A DNA stretch of 6,698 nucleotides, from contig CAZBZG010000263.1 of NCBI GenBank assembly GCA_964496245.1, forward strand, positions 1 to 6,698. Reading direction: 5' to 3'. The notes under the pieces are model-generated. The model ran no database searches. It was given only the letters and a program-made list of their open reading frames with translations, and was not told the DNA's origin. Each line of letters begins with the position of its first letter. Positions within the stretch are counted from its first letter, which is position 1. Below, one piece after another: positions 6,519 through 6,698 of the stretch. This DNA is from CAZBZG01 sp964496245. Lineage in GTDB: Bacteria > Planctomycetota > SZUA-567. The position numbers and the translations under genes are program-made.

Positions 6519-6661
6519 CTATCCGCGCGTCATCTTCTCACCGCACTTGGGACAGTTCTTGTCGTAACAGGGCTGTCCCTGCTCGTGCGGAGTGCGCTGT
6601 CCGCATTTTGGACAGACGCATTCACCGCCGGGGCCGCCTCCCTGGCTGTCGCGTCTCGCAT
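6519..6661 (-). pseudogene. Small glycine-rich double zinc-ribbon protein, frameshifted at its start (or sequence error)
   Basis: One frame ending at TAG 6521-6519 encodes GGGPGGECVCPKCGQ followed by RTPHEQGQPCYDKNC and PKCGEKMTRG. The cysteines (CVCPKC and CYDKNCPKC) and the PHE-x-G-x-PC spacer are what I recall of a short, uncharacterised metal-binding protein widespread in deltaproteobacteria and other anaerobes, often near MinD-type ATPases. That frame has no ATG, GTG or TTG after its upstream stop TGA (6671-6669). An ATG exists at 6661, one base out of frame. If one base were restored directly after it (ATG then G, giving ATGGCGAGA), the product would be a 47-residue protein starting MARRDSQGGGPGG, which fits the family well. 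I therefore read a one-base deletion in a real gene, or an assembly error. The ribosome site before 6661 is weak. A non-canonical start is the alternative. Confidence 0.6.
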
Positions 6662-6667
6662 CCGATA

Positions 6668-6698
6668 AGACTCACATCTCACGATGTTTGAGACTCAC
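6668..6698. repeat. Short direct repeat with a hairpin between the copies, upstream of the - strand gene block
   Basis: AGACTCAC occurs at 6668-6675 and again at 6691-6698, 23 bases apart, and the segment between holds the inverted repeat ACATC-TCAC-GATGT (6674-6687). On the - strand GTGAG appears three times. It lies just before the first gene of the block, where an operator or promoter element could sit, but it is cut by the window edge. It is short enough to be chance. Confidence 0.3.

Overview
The window suggests a high-GC anaerobic bacterium, and a deltaproteobacterial (Desulfobacterota-type) sulfate reducer or syntroph is my best guess. This is inference from gene content: a MinD-type ATPase of the kind that usually carries a ferredoxin insert, a ferredoxin/ASKHA corrinoid activator, a zinc-dependent URO-D-family methyltransferase, a COG0731-type radical SAM protein and a small glycine-rich zinc-ribbon protein. 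No marker gene fixes the taxon. No RNA gene, mobile element or CRISPR array was seen.

Layout. On the + strand, only positions 2-436 hold a gene: the C-terminal half of a MinD/Mrp-type ATPase that enters from the left edge. Everything else is on the - strand and reads right to left. In order of transcription it is: a small four-CxxC-type zinc-ribbon gene that looks frameshifted (6661-6519); a 112-residue cysteine-containing protein of unknown function (6418-6080); a receiver domain fused to a peptide deformylase (6083-5175); a radical SAM protein with a C-terminal winged helix (5164-4211); a 203-base gap that carries what may be the 5' stub of a trmO-like gene (4132-4079); a class I SAM-dependent methyltransferase (4007-3459); a ferredoxin-ASKHA corrinoid-activating protein (3449-1590); and a URO-D-family, MtaA-like methyltransferase (1536-508). 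The last of these converges on the ATPase gene with a 71-base gap.

How the genes may work together. Two blocks can be told apart. The upstream block (zinc ribbon, Cys protein, receiver-deformylase, radical SAM) is tightly packed, with an ATGA overlap and a TGAGGA stop/ribosome-site overlap, and leans towards translation or protein and RNA maturation. The downstream block (SAM methyltransferase, RACE activator, MtaA-like methyltransferase) is a corrinoid C1-transfer module: the activator would reduce inactive Co(II) corrinoid protein with ATP, and the MtaA-like enzyme would move a methyl group between a corrinoid protein and an acceptor. The corrinoid protein itself and a substrate-specific first methyltransferase are not in the window, so the substrate is unknown.

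The most unusual items are the receiver-peptide deformylase fusion, whose receiver domain lacks the phosphoacceptor aspartate, and two small broken reading frames that are easy to miss: the zinc ribbon at the right edge and the trmO-like stub.
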